Shown here in pieces: positions 1 to 11,300 of a stretch of DNA of 64,000 nt (within the stretch, counting starts at the first letter, position 1; each line of letters opens with the position of its first letter). The translations under genes were made by a program, and so were the position numbers. The stretch comes from Brachionus koreanus (Eukaryota; Rotifera; Eurotatoria; Ploima; Brachionidae): NCBI GenBank assembly GCA_016987375.1, contig PJRA01000263.1, forward strand, positions 4,417,319-4,481,318, given 5' to 3'. A model generated the notes under the pieces. That model was not told the DNA's origin, ran no database searches, and was given only the letters and a program-made list of their open reading frames with translations.

Positions 1-1003
1 GCACTTGTTTTCATTTTCTTCATTTTTCTTTACCCATCTTATTTTATTTTGTATTCTATTTGATATTTTTGAAAATATTTTATTTTTATTGAAGATTATT
101 GACCTGCATGTCAAATATCGGTTTATTTTATTAAACTCTTTGTTTTTAATTTCTATTCTTGTAAAATCTATTTTGCTCCCGAAAATTTGTGCACTTTTTG
201 TATATTCGTCTTTGCAGCAGTGTAAAATAGTATTATTTATATAAATGCAATTCACCGCTCCTGCCTCTGGTATTGATATTATTTGGTATTTTTTGAATTC
301 TGCTATTTCTTTCATCTGCTTTAGAACATCTTTTGCCTGATCTGATGTACCAACTGCAATTATATCAGGACCCGCTATTGCCACATAAGCTTTTAGTTGA
401 TTGCTTCCTTTTTTTAATTTTATTAATGCAACTGGATATTCAGGAAAAGCTGATGCAACTGCCTTCGCCCCCAGTATGTTTGTTCGTTTAGATAGACCTA
501 CAAAAAACTCTCTTCCTGTAAAAAATACATCTGATCCATCAAGCGTTGCTATATCATCTTTTATTTCAACAATATTTAACTGTTCTTTTTTTAAAACTGA
601 TTTTACTATATCAACCTCTTTTTTTCTTGAAATTAAATGAGGTTTAGCGATTAGTGCTGTTCCGTTACAAATTACGGAAACACAATCAATAAATGAGCTG
701 TCAGGTAGAGTGTCATCTGATTGAAGTTCAATTACATCTAAGCCCAATTTCCTTAAAAAAATAAAAAATTAACAAAAAATATATTAAAAATTAACAAAAA
801 ATTAATATATAATAATTTAACATCTCTAAAAATTACCTAAGAGTTAAAATGTATTCGCTATGATCTTCTTTTGCTTTTTCAATATCAATTTGTTCAATTT
901 TACCCATGCCTTTTTGACGAAAAGTAGCTTCTCTCAAGCTGTTTGGTACTCGGCAAACTATTGCATGTGTATATTTAAAATCGAAAGGATTTTGTATCAT
1001 CAT
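1..1003 (-). CDS. DDAH: Dimethylarginine dimethylaminohydrolase (DDAH), 3' end cut by window start
   Basis: DDAH hydrolyses methylated arginines (ADMA) to citrulline and so relieves inhibition of nitric oxide synthase; it acts in the cytosol. Exons are 1003-837 and 751 to about 1, joined in phase 2 by an 85 nt intron with a GTAATT donor. The fold is clear across its length: THAIVCRVPNSL near the N-terminus, TLDGSDVFFTGREFFVGLSK mid-protein, AGPDIIAVGTSD, and a C-terminal LTC whose Cys is about residue 271, equivalent to the catalytic Cys274 of human DDAH1. The substrate Arg positions (SRKKEVD, SKRTN) are kept. However, the catalytic His position reads Gln (GSNQLKAYV, about residue 174), and the conserved V-E-D that follows LPD reads I-D-C. 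The frame stays open to the first base, so the stop or a last intron lies outside; the family's normal length (about 285 aa) is already reached. Activity is uncertain. Confidence 0.9.
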
Positions 1004-1509
1004 TATTGATTGTGGTCGAAAATTTTATTTGGTTTATTTATATTTTAGAATTTTGATCTATTGGCCTGAATTGATGGTGAAGTTAGCGCAGAAAATTTTC
1101 ATGTCTTTTTTCATTTTTTTTTATAAAGAGTTATTTTTATTTAGTTTTATATTTCTAAATATTAAAATTCTAATTTAAATGAATTTAAACTATAAAATCT
1201 TGTTTTTTGTGTTTTTAAAAACAAACTTATATTAGATAGAAGATTTTCTTCTATCTAATATAAGTTATTTTAAATTTAAATAAAAGAGCAAAATAAATAC
1301 AAAATTTTTTTTTAGTAATAATGTTTAAAGGGATTTTATGCCCTTTTTATATTTTTAATAGATTTTTAATCACATTTTTCTCATTTTTGTTTTCTATTTT
1401 AATCAACTTTATTGTAAATTTTATTTATTGATCTTATAAATGAATACTGAATTTTTTAATACAAATATTTCTAAAACAAAATTTTATGATTTTTTGAATG
1501 AAAAATAAA
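1004..1509. other. Intergenic, DDAH promoter side and SDF2 3' side
   Basis: There is no gene in this stretch. It must hold the DDAH promoter and the SDF2 3' UTR, both read on the minus strand. The only notable structure is the perfect hairpin at 1224-1266. Confidence 0.7.
1224..1266. repeat. Perfect 20-bp inverted repeat with 3-nt loop
   Basis: The left arm, 1224-1243 (AACTTATATTAGATAGAAGA), is exactly complementary to 1247-1266, leaving a TTT loop. Function is unknown. It could be the tip of a small fold-back element or an RNA hairpin in the SDF2 3' UTR. Confidence 0.85.
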
Positions 1510-3087
1510 CTATAACTCAGAATGGCTATTATCATTTGAATTATTTTCTTCATTAGGTTTTGTGTAAACTCCTTCATTTACACGCCATAGATTATATTGG
1601 TTTGCTATATGGTAACAGCAGACTTCTAATTGACCATGAATTGGACGACCAAAAGTATCACCAGTTATATGCAGATATTTGTTTGTATCCAAGTGTTTTA
1701 GTCTTATCGGTTCATCCCTTTTCCAATATTCATCGTCACATTCAACAATCCAGTTATCTCCAGTATCTCCCTCTCCATTTTCACCAAAGGCACTTACTTC
1801 TTGATTATTTGATAGTGGTGATTGGAATAAGTGACTGTGTAAATTTCGTTTTGTTGATAAATGATTTAGTCTAATAATATCGCCACATTGAACTGGCTGC
1901 CTAAAAAAAGAATAAAATTACTTTTTATGAGTAATTTAAATATAATTAAGAAATTGTGAATGGGATTACTGGGAAATGTGTTACTAAGGAGGCAAAATCG
2001 TTCAAACAATCATTAAATATTTACACTTTTTCAAAGCTGACTAACTAAAAGCACAATATTTTATTGGCGTATGTAAATTTTTTTTTATATCATATAACTC
2101 TTAGAAAATAAAACTTTGTTAAATTGAAATCAGAAGAATATGATTGATTAAAGCTTGACTTTAAAATAATAAATAGATGCAAAAGATTTGTAATAATAAA
2201 AAAATGTTTGAAATAACCTGCATTCAGAAAATTATCTTTTAAAAATAATATAATTGATAAATAAATAATCGAATGAGATTATGATAAATGATGAATCTGT
2301 AAATCATGTTTTTTTTTAAATTAAATATAAATTAACAAGCTTTTCTTTAATTAGAAACTCTAATTCAATTTTGCTCTAAATTATATGTTTATTTTTTGAT
2401 TTGACAAGAAATTTTAAAAATTACCCTCTTTCGATTGATTTTGTTTCACCATGCTTTGGTATAATTTGCCAATAGCTATTATGGTCATCAGCAGTTCGAA
2501 CTGCTGTAACAGACTAAGAAAATTAATTTAATAATTTAATTAAGTTAAAATCTAAAATTACTTGTTGTCCAGATCCAGAGCCGTATTTTACATCATGAGA
2601 GTGCAAACGTGTATTTGAATTTATGTTCAATAACTTAATAGTTGATGTAAATGTAACATAATCATATTCTTAAAGAATTTTTTATCTTGAATATTATTTT
2701 TTTCGATTGATTAAGATAGAAAATTACAAAAATAAAAAAGCTAAATATGTTCTATGTTCAATGGAATAAATTATTAAAAAACTGAAATTTTTTGCTTATT
2801 AATCTTTTTAAAAGGCATGATTATGTGTTCATATTTCTTTTTATGTTTAAAATGAATAGAAATTAGATTAAATAATAACTGAAATAAGAAAAAATATTTG
2901 CAAACTAATCTATTCAGTTGTCTAAACGCTTCATGAAATACTCAATAAAGTCTATTAAGCATAATTTTTTTGTACCAAGATTAGCTTGTTACTTACTCAT
3001 TGATTGTATACGGTCCAAAAATGAAAGAAGTATCAAAATCCGATATAAAATATGTGCATAATTTGAAATTTTTTTCCAATAATCCAT
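1510..3087 (-). CDS. SDF2: Stromal cell-derived factor 2-like, ER-resident MIR-domain protein
   Basis: SDF2 works in the ER lumen with Hsp40/BiP and binds O-mannosylated or misfolded proteins. Exons are 3087-2997, 2668-2562, 2513-2425 and 1900-1510 (225 aa; human 211). Exon 1 encodes a hydrophobic signal peptide (RILILLSFLDRIQSM). The rest is three MIR repeats: RLHSHDVKYGSGSGQQ, NSYWQIIPKHG, RNLHSHLFQSPLS with NQEVSAFGENGEGD, then YLHITGDTFGRPIHGQLEV. The last four residues, HSEL, are a KDEL-type ER retrieval signal and confirm the 3' end. The start is the only ATG that gives a signal peptide in phase with the MIR exons. The junctions close in frame, and the exon 2-3 intron is 48 nt. No unusual residues were seen. 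Confidence 0.95.
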
Positions 3088-4405
3088 TGCCAATTCGATT
3101 TGTTCTGCTAATAAATAGATAGGTTAGTAAAAATTGACAATTTTTAAGTAATAATTACTTAAAAAGAAAATATTCTAATCTAGACTTTTAAATTGAAATT
3201 TTTGAAAGAAAAATTTTTTATAAAATAAATTATGATTTTGAAAGCTTTGTTTTGAAATATCATGGACTTCAATTCGCAAAAAGAAAAACACATCATCTAT
3301 ACGTTACATATCGAGAATATGCTTTAAAACATTGACACGTGTTATTCAGGGAATTGAAATAAAACTTAAATATCCAACCAGTTTAAGAGAAATTGAATTC
3401 TTTTATTTTATTATTTTATTTAAATATTTCTAATATATATTGAATTTGAATATATTAAACTAAAAATTTTTCAAAAAGGCAATATTTTTCGACTATAAAT
3501 TTATCATAATTATGGCTATGAAAAACGATCTAAAAAAATTGTTTGTTCCGTCTTTTTGTCGATATGAATAAAAATTATGAAAATTTTTTTATTTCTCTTT
3601 TAAATTGATCAATATATTTCAAACGTTTTTATTTTTACCATCCACTTTTTTACCAGCATTAGGAAAATTTCTATTAATTTATAACAACTGATATTAATTT
3701 AAAATAAAACTAAAATTAGTTAAAAACCAAAAATCTAGGCAAAATGAAAATAATTTTACATTTTTACATTTTCATATTTTTAGATTTTTTGTGCAATATT
3801 TAAGAAATTTTTTAATTTTTTTATGTTTAAGAAATAATTTGAAGGAGTTCTTTTAACTTTCAGAAAAATTGCACAAAAAATCTAAAAATATGAAAATGTA
3901 AAAATGAAAAATTATTTTCATCTTGCCAAAATCTATAAATATTTTAAAAAAATAATATTTCGGTTACTCGAATTTCTTGATTTAAATTAGTAGTTTAAAC
4001 TGCAGTTTAGAGGTTATCTTAGCTTAGTTCTAAAGAACTTTAAGTACCAATTGAGTAAAAGTATAAACTTTTGGGCAGGTAACAAGCAGAAAAAGTATAA
4101 GTGGGATATTTACCGCAAAGCATATTTTTAGAATCGGAACATGGAATGTCAGAACATATGAATTTAGTTTTAAAAGTTGTTAATATTATTATTATGTAAC
4201 TTTTTGCTTAATTAAGAACCAAAATCCTAAAAGTTTTAGTAGCGCTTTAAAGATCTTAAACAATAAATAAATTTTTTCTTAAAAATATTGATAAATTTTA
4301 CTAAATTTTGTGCTGTTGAAGAGAGGGTCAAAATTTTGGTAAAACATAAAAATAAAAAATTTGTCAAAAAAGCCTTTATTTAAAATAAATAGCTGAAAAT
4401 TATTT
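3088..4405. other. Intergenic, 1.3 kb
   Basis: No coding sequence was recognised here. It contains the fold-back repeat at 3732-3932. TTTATT at about 4376 (AATAAA on the minus strand) lies about 25 nt past the stop of the gene ending at 4406 and is a likely polyadenylation signal. Confidence 0.6.
3732..3932. repeat. Fold-back (MITE-like) element, ~65-nt arms
   Basis: 3732-3796 and 3868-3932 are near-perfect inverted copies about 65 nt long, separated by about 70 nt. The inner ends are GTGCAAT/ATTGCAC and the outer ends are AATCTAGGC / GCCAAAATCT. There is no ORF inside. The form suggests a non-autonomous DNA transposon or fold-back element. No target-site duplication was established. Confidence 0.75.
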
Positions 4406-6031
4406 TCAATTAATCATTAAGCTTACAATTTGATTTTCTCTTGTGAAACAAAAATTACTAAAGAACCTTTCATTGTCATCTTTAGAAGAGAAGAAAAATG
4501 TTTTCATTGAAACTTTTTCGCTTTGAATATCATAAACATAAAACTTTGAATTGTTGTAAAAAATTATTTTACTTTCAAATTGAACTTCGTCAGAGTTAGT
4601 GTGCACTTTTTCCTCCAAGTTAGCAACAAAAAAATTAGAAAAATTATATGGTAAATAAATAGTTTTTAATATTTGTCCATCTTTTGAATCAATTATATAA
4701 ATTTTTGATCCAAACAAGCTTTTTTGTTTAACATATATTTTACTATTTTTTGCAAATATTTTCAAAAAATTAATTGTATCTATTTTAACAAGCCTAGTTA
4801 TACTCAGTTCAAATGAATTCAAAAGATCAATGTTTAAATTGAACATATAAATTGTTAAATGACTGAATTTATGGTCTGTTATTAAAATAAAAATTCTGTT
4901 CTTTTCAACGCAAAAATCGAGCAAGTATTTTTCAGAAAAATTGATGAAGTTAATTGTTTTACTTTCAAGTGTGTGTAATCCACCATCAAAAATTGACATT
5001 TTAATCACATTATCTGTAGTTAATGGATCCTGATGACAAACAAAAATATTTGTCCCATTGCAATTTACTGAAAATACTTGATAGTCTAATTTAACTTGAT
5101 TGCATAATTCGCCCAAATCATTCACAATCTTTAATATAGACGTGTTACTTTGAACATAATATAATACAAATAATTCTTTTTTTGAAAATTCTATTGCAAA
5201 AATCGATTTTATTAAATTCACATTTAATTTTCTTATATTCAAAATTGAATTCATAGAGAATATTGATTTGAAATTCTTTTTATCAATTTGAGTAGCACAA
5301 TCTGTATTTTCTTGATTTAAACTTTTAATTTCTAGTTTTGCGAAAGAATTGCTATCATGTGAGCTATTTTTTGAAACAAAAGTCTTTAAGCTTAGAAATT
5401 TTGAATAATTTAGTTCAATTAAAATTGCGTTCATTTGGCTCTCTATTGAACATTTATAAATATCATAATCGCAATTGTCCTTGAGTTTTATGGTTTCTGT
5501 ATTCAAATATTTGCTCCATGCGGTATTTTTTTCAACAAATGTATCGATTATTTTTTTCATTTTTTGTTGATTTGCCTTCAAATTGTCAATAGCTTCGCTC
5601 TCCATTATATTAACTCTATTTAAAAGATTTAACTTTTTTCTTTCAATTTTTTTTAGGATATTCTGATAATTTCGATCCATTTCAAACTTTACCAGGCTTA
5701 ATTTTGAATTAATTTTTCTGTCGTAATTGCATAAGTAATCTTTGAAGTCATGCACACGACATTTTATTCTATAAAGCTTGGATCCTATGCTGTTGGTGCT
5801 TTTTGAATTAATTATTCGCATTTTTTCATAATGTTTGTCAATCCTGTCCATAAAAAGTCCAACTGCATTTATTTTTTCAAGATCTTCTTGTGGCTCATCA
5901 TCTCCTTTAAACTCATTCAGACATTTATGCTCAATACAACTATCACAAATATATTGACTGAATGGAAGTTGAGTTAAATCGTGATTAAACTTTTTGCAAT
6001 AATGACACTTGTAAGACTTTTGTTCGTTCAT
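4406..6031 (-). CDS. Single-exon zinc-finger/coiled-coil protein, TRIM-like, 541 aa
   Basis: Function is not known. An uninterrupted 541-codon frame starts at an ATG and has a polyadenylation signal just past its stop. The N-terminus carries a compact zinc-binding pattern: Cys9, Cys12, His17, Cys29, Cys32, His35 and Cys37 (KCHYC ... YICDSC ... HKC), like a partial RING or B-box. Residues about 60-165 are charged, with Lys/Glu/Asn-rich heptad-like spacing, and are probably a coiled coil. Residues about 250-541 contain repeated hydrophobic strand-like blocks (FAIEFSKKELFVLYY, KNRIFILITDHKF, EKVHTNSDEVQFESKIIFYN) that would suit a beta-propeller. The order zinc finger, coiled coil, propeller resembles TRIM/NHL-type ubiquitin ligases, but no complete RING is visible and no NHL motif is clear. 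Lack of introns, unlike every neighbour, suggests a retrocopy or a member of an intronless expanded family. Confidence 0.7.
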   Translation of the reverse strand: MNEQKSYKCHYCKKFNHDLTQLPFSQYICDSCIEHKCLNEFKGDDEPQEDLEKINAVGLFMDRIDKHYEKMRIINSKSTNSIGSKLYRIKCRVHDFKDYLCNYDRKINSKLSLVKFEMDRNYQNILKKIERKKLNLLNRVNIMESEAIDNLKANQQKMKKIIDTFVEKNTAWSKYLNTETIKLKDNCDYDIYKCSIESQMNAILIELNYSKFLSLKTFVSKNSSHDSNSFAKLEIKSLNQENTDCATQIDKKNFKSIFSMNSILNIRKLNVNLIKSIFAIEFSKKELFVLYYVQSNTSILKIVNDLGELCNQVKLDYQVFSVNCNGTNIFVCHQDPLTTDNVIKMSIFDGGLHTLESKTINFINFSEKYLLDFCVEKNRIFILITDHKFSHLTIYMFNLNIDLLNSFELSITRLVKIDTINFLKIFAKNSKIYVKQKSLFGSKIYIIDSKDGQILKTIYLPYNFSNFFVANLEEKVHTNSDEVQFESKIIFYNNSKFYVYDIQSEKVSMKTFFFSSKDDNERFFSNFCFTRENQIVSLMIN

Positions 6032-6451
6032 ATTGTTTTAAAATAGATTTAGAAATATTCAAAAACCTATTTAGTCTTTTATTTATTTTTAAAATGAACT
6101 ATTTTAGTCCACTGTCAATATTAGTGATCTGAAAAAAGGACAATTAAATCTAAATTTTTCAGACAAATTATTTTTTACACAGTGACCTAAAATTGGTTTA
6201 ACCAACCAAAATATTTTTCATCTTTTAAAAATAACTACAAATAAATAAAATGTACTTTAAATAATTAAAATTTAGATTATTTTTTTTAATAATAAAACAA
6301 GTATGTATAGATCAAGCGATTTAATCTATTTGAATTTAAGAGAAGATTGGTTTATTAAATATATTGATTGATACGTTGATCATTTTAAATAATTTAATTG
6401 AAAGAGCAATTTAAAAATAAATTTAAATTTCAAATATTGACAATTTAAGAT
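6032..6451. other. Intergenic, AT-rich
   Basis: No gene or repeat was recognised. This stretch separates the promoter side of the zinc-finger gene from the 3' end of SLC25A46. Confidence 0.6.
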
Positions 6452-8082
6452 TTAATTAATCGGGTTTGTCATCAGATTTTTCATATTCTTCATATCACTC
6501 CTCGTAGTCCATTCAGAATCAAATATACGCAAAGCAACAGTTTTCCCAAAGTTCATGATAGCATAACCAATCAATATTTCTATAATCAAAGTTCCGAAAC
6601 CTTTATAATAGCCCAAAAAGCCTTCTGTTTCATGAATTGACCTGGCACAGTCAAAAAAACCATCATATCTAGTGTTAATCGGTACTACTCCGTAACCATT
6701 GTCAGTGTTGTCAATTATAGTTCTAGTTCCTTGAACCATCAATCTATTTAAAATAGTTTCTATTGGGTATAGAGCAAAAGTTGAACTAAAATAACTGAAC
6801 AATTCTGACAAGGCTTTTGTATAAGGCTCGTCAACCACTTCTGCTTCGACTTCATCCACACTGCTTGTTCTTCTCTGAAAAAAAAATTATTTACGAAAAA
6901 TAAGTTTTAAAAAAAAAAATTCGCTATTCACATTACTTTATCGTTAAAAATTTTTTTTATCAAATTAATCAAACTTAGAAAAATTTTTTCAAAACCAACC
7001 GAAAAAAAATGAAAACCGAGAAAATAAAGCGAATTAGGAATAATCAAAGACCATAAAGATATCATTCTTGTTCTATAATTATATCTATAGCCAGTGATAC
7101 GATTATATGTCTCTCTGACCAGATCAACCAAACCGAAATTCTCTTGGGAAATTCCACTCTAAAATCGAAAATTTATAAGCTGAATTCAAAGCAAAAAAAA
7201 TGCTATTCGATTACCTGTACACTTTCATAAATAACAGCTGTGAGAATCGGAGTTGTTAACGCACTTGAAATCCTAGAAAAAAAAACGATATTAAAAAAAT
7301 GAATTGATGTTATTTAACCAACATTTTAAGACTTATATGTCCATAAAGCTTTTCTGTTTTTTTAACATCTTCAGTATTTCTTTTTAAATAAAAAAAAAAA
7401 AAAAAACTAAAATTTCAATTTGACAAGAAAAGCCATTTTTACTTTTCCCAAGTAGTTAATTCAGCTAGAATGGACTCGATAATTGTTTTTATACCATTAT
7501 AAGCTGCCATGCTAAAACACCCTTTCCATAATGTATAAAAACCCTTCAAAAATTATAAAAAATATATAATCTGAATAATTACTTTTTTACTTACATAATA
7601 ATTAAGATTGTAAAAAACTGGCATCAATGTAAAAGGAGTGGTATGATATTTGTAGCTTTCTGAATGAATCTTAAAGTAAAAACATTATTTGATCAATTGA
7701 TTAAGCTTAATTATTTACTTGGCACTGCCATCGTAATGCTTTAAAAGGGTATAAAGACAGTTGGTTAAAAATTCTTAAAAATAATGTAAAAAATTATTAG
7801 ACTTGAAATAAATAATGCTGAACATTACTTGGTAGCTTTGAATAAAAGTTCATTGTTACTTTTTAATTGATTGATAAAATTTTTATCTTCTAAATCATAT
7901 TTGTTTTCGATGTGATGAAAAGTTTTGCTCTTTATTAAATCTTTTTCCCTTAATTTTTTGTCAAATTTGTATTCTTCAACGAGTGATTTCTTTGAATTTT
8001 CAGGAGAAAAAATTTGACTAAAAGTGTCGGTTTCTTGCGATTCTTTTAAAGAAGATTTTTGATATTTAAAATAATCTGCCAT
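6452..8082 (-). CDS. SLC25A46: Mitochondrial outer-membrane carrier-like protein SLC25A46
   Basis: SLC25A46 (Ugo1-like) sits in the mitochondrial outer membrane, binds MICOS and fusion factors, and controls mitochondrial dynamics and lipid traffic. Eight exons: 8082-7829, 7773-7719, 7669-7595, 7543-7443, 7379-7323, 7272-7215, 7158-6937 and 6874-6452 (414 aa; human 418). Family hallmarks appear in order: ALRWQCQ, YHTTPFT, LWKGCFSMAAYNGIKTIIES, SALTTPILTAVIYESVQ, and the near-invariant QGTRTIIDNTDNGYGVVPIN, followed by FYxF-type GYYKGFG. The start is the first ATG after an in-frame stop (MADYFKYQK). The exon 5 donor is the weak GTTGGT, chosen because it alone keeps phase. All introns are under 70 nt except none of note. 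The gene is divergent from SMG6, about 300 bp away. Confidence 0.93.
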
Positions 8083-8383
8083 TGGTAAAAAAATTTTCTC
8101 GAATTTTGTTTTTTTTTCTAAGCTAATTTTCAAAAAAATAATTTATCTAAAAATAATAATAATTATTACATTCACAAGCTTCAAAAACTAATTGAATTGT
8201 TAAATTAAAAATGAAATATATGCAAAAAACTCTTAAAAAGGAATGTTAATTTTGTACTTGAATTTTTCAAAAACAGCATTATCTATTTTAATAATTTGAA
8301 ATTTTGTCAATAATATATTCACAGAAAAAATCGATATTTACATAAAGAGAAAATTAAATTTGTAATTTGGAACTTTGGATTAG
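8083..8383. promoter_or_regulatory. Shared divergent upstream region of SLC25A46 and SMG6
   Basis: 301 bp separate two start codons pointing away from each other, so both promoters must lie here or overlap the 5' UTRs. No clear TATA or Inr element could be picked out against the AT-rich background. A possible 3' splice site on the minus strand at about 8149 (TTTTTAG) could mean a 5' UTR intron. Confidence 0.5.
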
Positions 8384-11300
8384 ATGAATGATCAAAAAGA
8401 AAAATCGGATAGCAGCAATTCTAGTCTAGGAATGACTGGAAATAGTGAAAAAAAAAGGAATCGTCATCCTGAATTGGCTCGTTATCAGCCGCCAATTTCG
8501 AGAAGTTCTTTGAATCAAAATCAGATTCAGCAAAAAGTTAATAAAGATTTCCAAAATATAAAATTAACAAGAGAAAAGAGTCCTGAAGTATCTAAGTCAA
8601 TAGAAAAAAAAAATGTAAACCCAAGTGGAGGCCTCATCAAATTAGACCAAAAATCTATCGATAAAATCATCAATAAAAATGATATTGGAAGTTCAAATGA
8701 TAATCGTCAAGTGTTAAATGAGCAAGAAACCGATCCAGAGACACATTTGGTTATAAAATCTGATCGTTTACAGACAAATGAATCGCGTACTTTGTTCAAT
8801 CCCGACAACCCAGATAGGCCTATTCTAGTTGATTTAAAATCAAGGCAAGCATTATCCCTAAAATCAAGCACCAAAAAAACTAAAATTGTCGATACTAAAA
8901 AGTAAAATCAAGGAATTTTATTTATTGATTCGTTATTTCTTTGATTTAGAGAACTAGGAGCTAATTCTAAAACTGAAGAACCAGAGAAAAAAAACGATCC
9001 GAAAAATGAAGAATTAATCAATCGTGTAAACAATTTGATAAAGCATTCTCAGCCATTAGAGGAAAAATTGAAAAAAATTTTAGAGACTTTTCAATTCAAT
9101 CAGTATTTTGATCAATTATTAGATAACATAAATCAAATCAGGTAAAAATTAGAATAAAAAAGAATTCTCAAGATTTTTTTTGATTTTTTGATTTTTTTTT
9201 TTTGATTGATAGTTTTTTATTTTGAATACAAGGTTTTAAAATAATTAAAAATAAGCATTAATATTACAAAATTGAAAATTTTCTTCCTAAAATATAATTT
9301 TTTGAATTATTTAGAGACCAATTAAGCAAAATATGCACTGAGGCTCTATTCAATCATTTAGAAACAGCAACCAACTTAAATATTGATCTTAATCATTGGC
9401 GTTGTTGCTATCATTTATTGATTGAAACATTACGCAAAGAATTCAATTCAAACAAATCACTAAAACCTCCTCAGCAAAATTATCTAAGCAAATGTATTAA
9501 GGATTTTATTGACCAAGGCATATCATTTTACTCAGCTTTAATTAAAAATTTAGAAAAAAAATTTTTAAACTTTGAATCGAGTTTATTTATTGATCTAAAC
9601 TATTATGATAAAACGACAAAAATAATTGATAAACCATTCAAAAGTTTTAATACACAAATTAGAACCAAAGATGCTAAATATTGCTTAATGGCATTTAATC
9701 GAATATACATCTATTTGGGAGATTTAGAAAGATACCGTGAAATGATATTTCCTTCTCAGCCTAATCAGCGTGATTATTCAATGGCTAGATATTATTATTT
9801 GAGAGCGATTCCTTTTGCTCCCAAAGTACCACGTGCATATCATCAATTGGCAATTTTAGCTGTCTATACCAAACGAAGACTAGACTCTTGTTACTTCTAC
9901 TTTCGTTGTTTGCAAGTACCAATGCCATTAACAAATGTTCGACAATCGCTCAACTCGATCTTCGAGGAGGTAAGACAAAAGTCTGATCAGATCCAAAAAA
10001 GTATAAACTACGCTAAATTAAATAAAGAAAAAAATAAAAAAAATACACAACAAAAATTCAAAAACAGAATTGAAATTTGGTTCAAACCGTCTCAATTGAA
10101 CAAAACTGCATTTCAAAGCAATTCGTCCGATTCTGAAGAGGAAAATTCAGAATCTGATAATGAAATTGACAAGACTAATGAGCCTAATGATAAAGACTTA
10201 AGCGTTAGCGAAATAAATAAAAGATTCATGTTGAATTATCTGAATCTTATCGGAAAACTGTTCACCAAAGTTGGTATGGAAACATATGACGAAATATGCT
10301 CAGATATGCTCAAGCAATTTAGTGAGCTTTTGAAACGCAGTTCAAACTCGTTGGGAAAACATCGTCTTCTTCAAATAACAGTAATAAATATATCTTTAAT
10401 TGAAATTATCAACAAAACAACAAATTCCGACATGTCTAGAGCCAGAACTCAGCTTTTAGAATGTGCTCTTCAACTAAGCTTGGATATGTTGGGCTTAGTC
10501 GTTAATAGATTTAATTATTTTATAAAAAAACATCTGAACAATAATTCAGAAACATGGAACCAATTATTTCCATCAATTAAAGTGTTCTTAGATTGGATGC
10601 TGTGCAGCATTAATATTTGGCATCCATTTCCTGATCAACTGCGTCCTGAATTAGGTCCAAACTTCAATAGATGGTCTATTTTGATTGAATTTTTCAATAC
10701 GATTAACAAAAATGTGTATTTATTTGAAAACGAAACAATCGACAATGATTTTTACAAAATAAAGCTAGAAGAAGATTTGGAACTTGCCGGTTTTGTTCCA
10801 CTTTTATCCTTATCGAGAGAAGACTATGACTTTCAAAATACTGTCAATATTAACATAGACTATGTGAAAAATTTTCTCACAGATGACATCGTGGAAAAAG
10901 AGAAAATAAAGAAAAGAATACGTAAATGTTTAATATTTGCCGAATATTTGTGTGGCTTAGAAAAACCCATAATGAAATTTGATGTTGTCAACAACTGCTA
11001 TAGCTTGATTGCTTTCAAACCTGAGCCAAAACTAGAAAACAAAAGAACAATAAGCACATGTTCAAGCTCAAGTTTTAAATCGAATACGCATCCTGACGAA
11101 GCAGAATATCTAAATGAAGCTTGTGCGGAATTGTCTGGTGATGAATTGAACGATTTGCGAGAAAAACACAGAACTTTGAAGAGCAAAATACAAGAGCAAC
11201 AAAAACAAGAAAAACAAATACAATCTTTGATTGAAGCTAATTTGCAAAGACAGATAGAGCTTGAAATTAGACCAAAATTTATTGTCGCTGATACGAATTG

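Noticed and set aside
1560..1874. Plus-strand 104-codon frame
   Set aside because: Antisense to the last SDF2 exon.
8083..8133. SLC25A46 start at the TTG codon at 8133
   Set aside because: It is not an ATG and lies just after an in-frame stop; the first ATG (8082) gives 414 aa, close to the human length.
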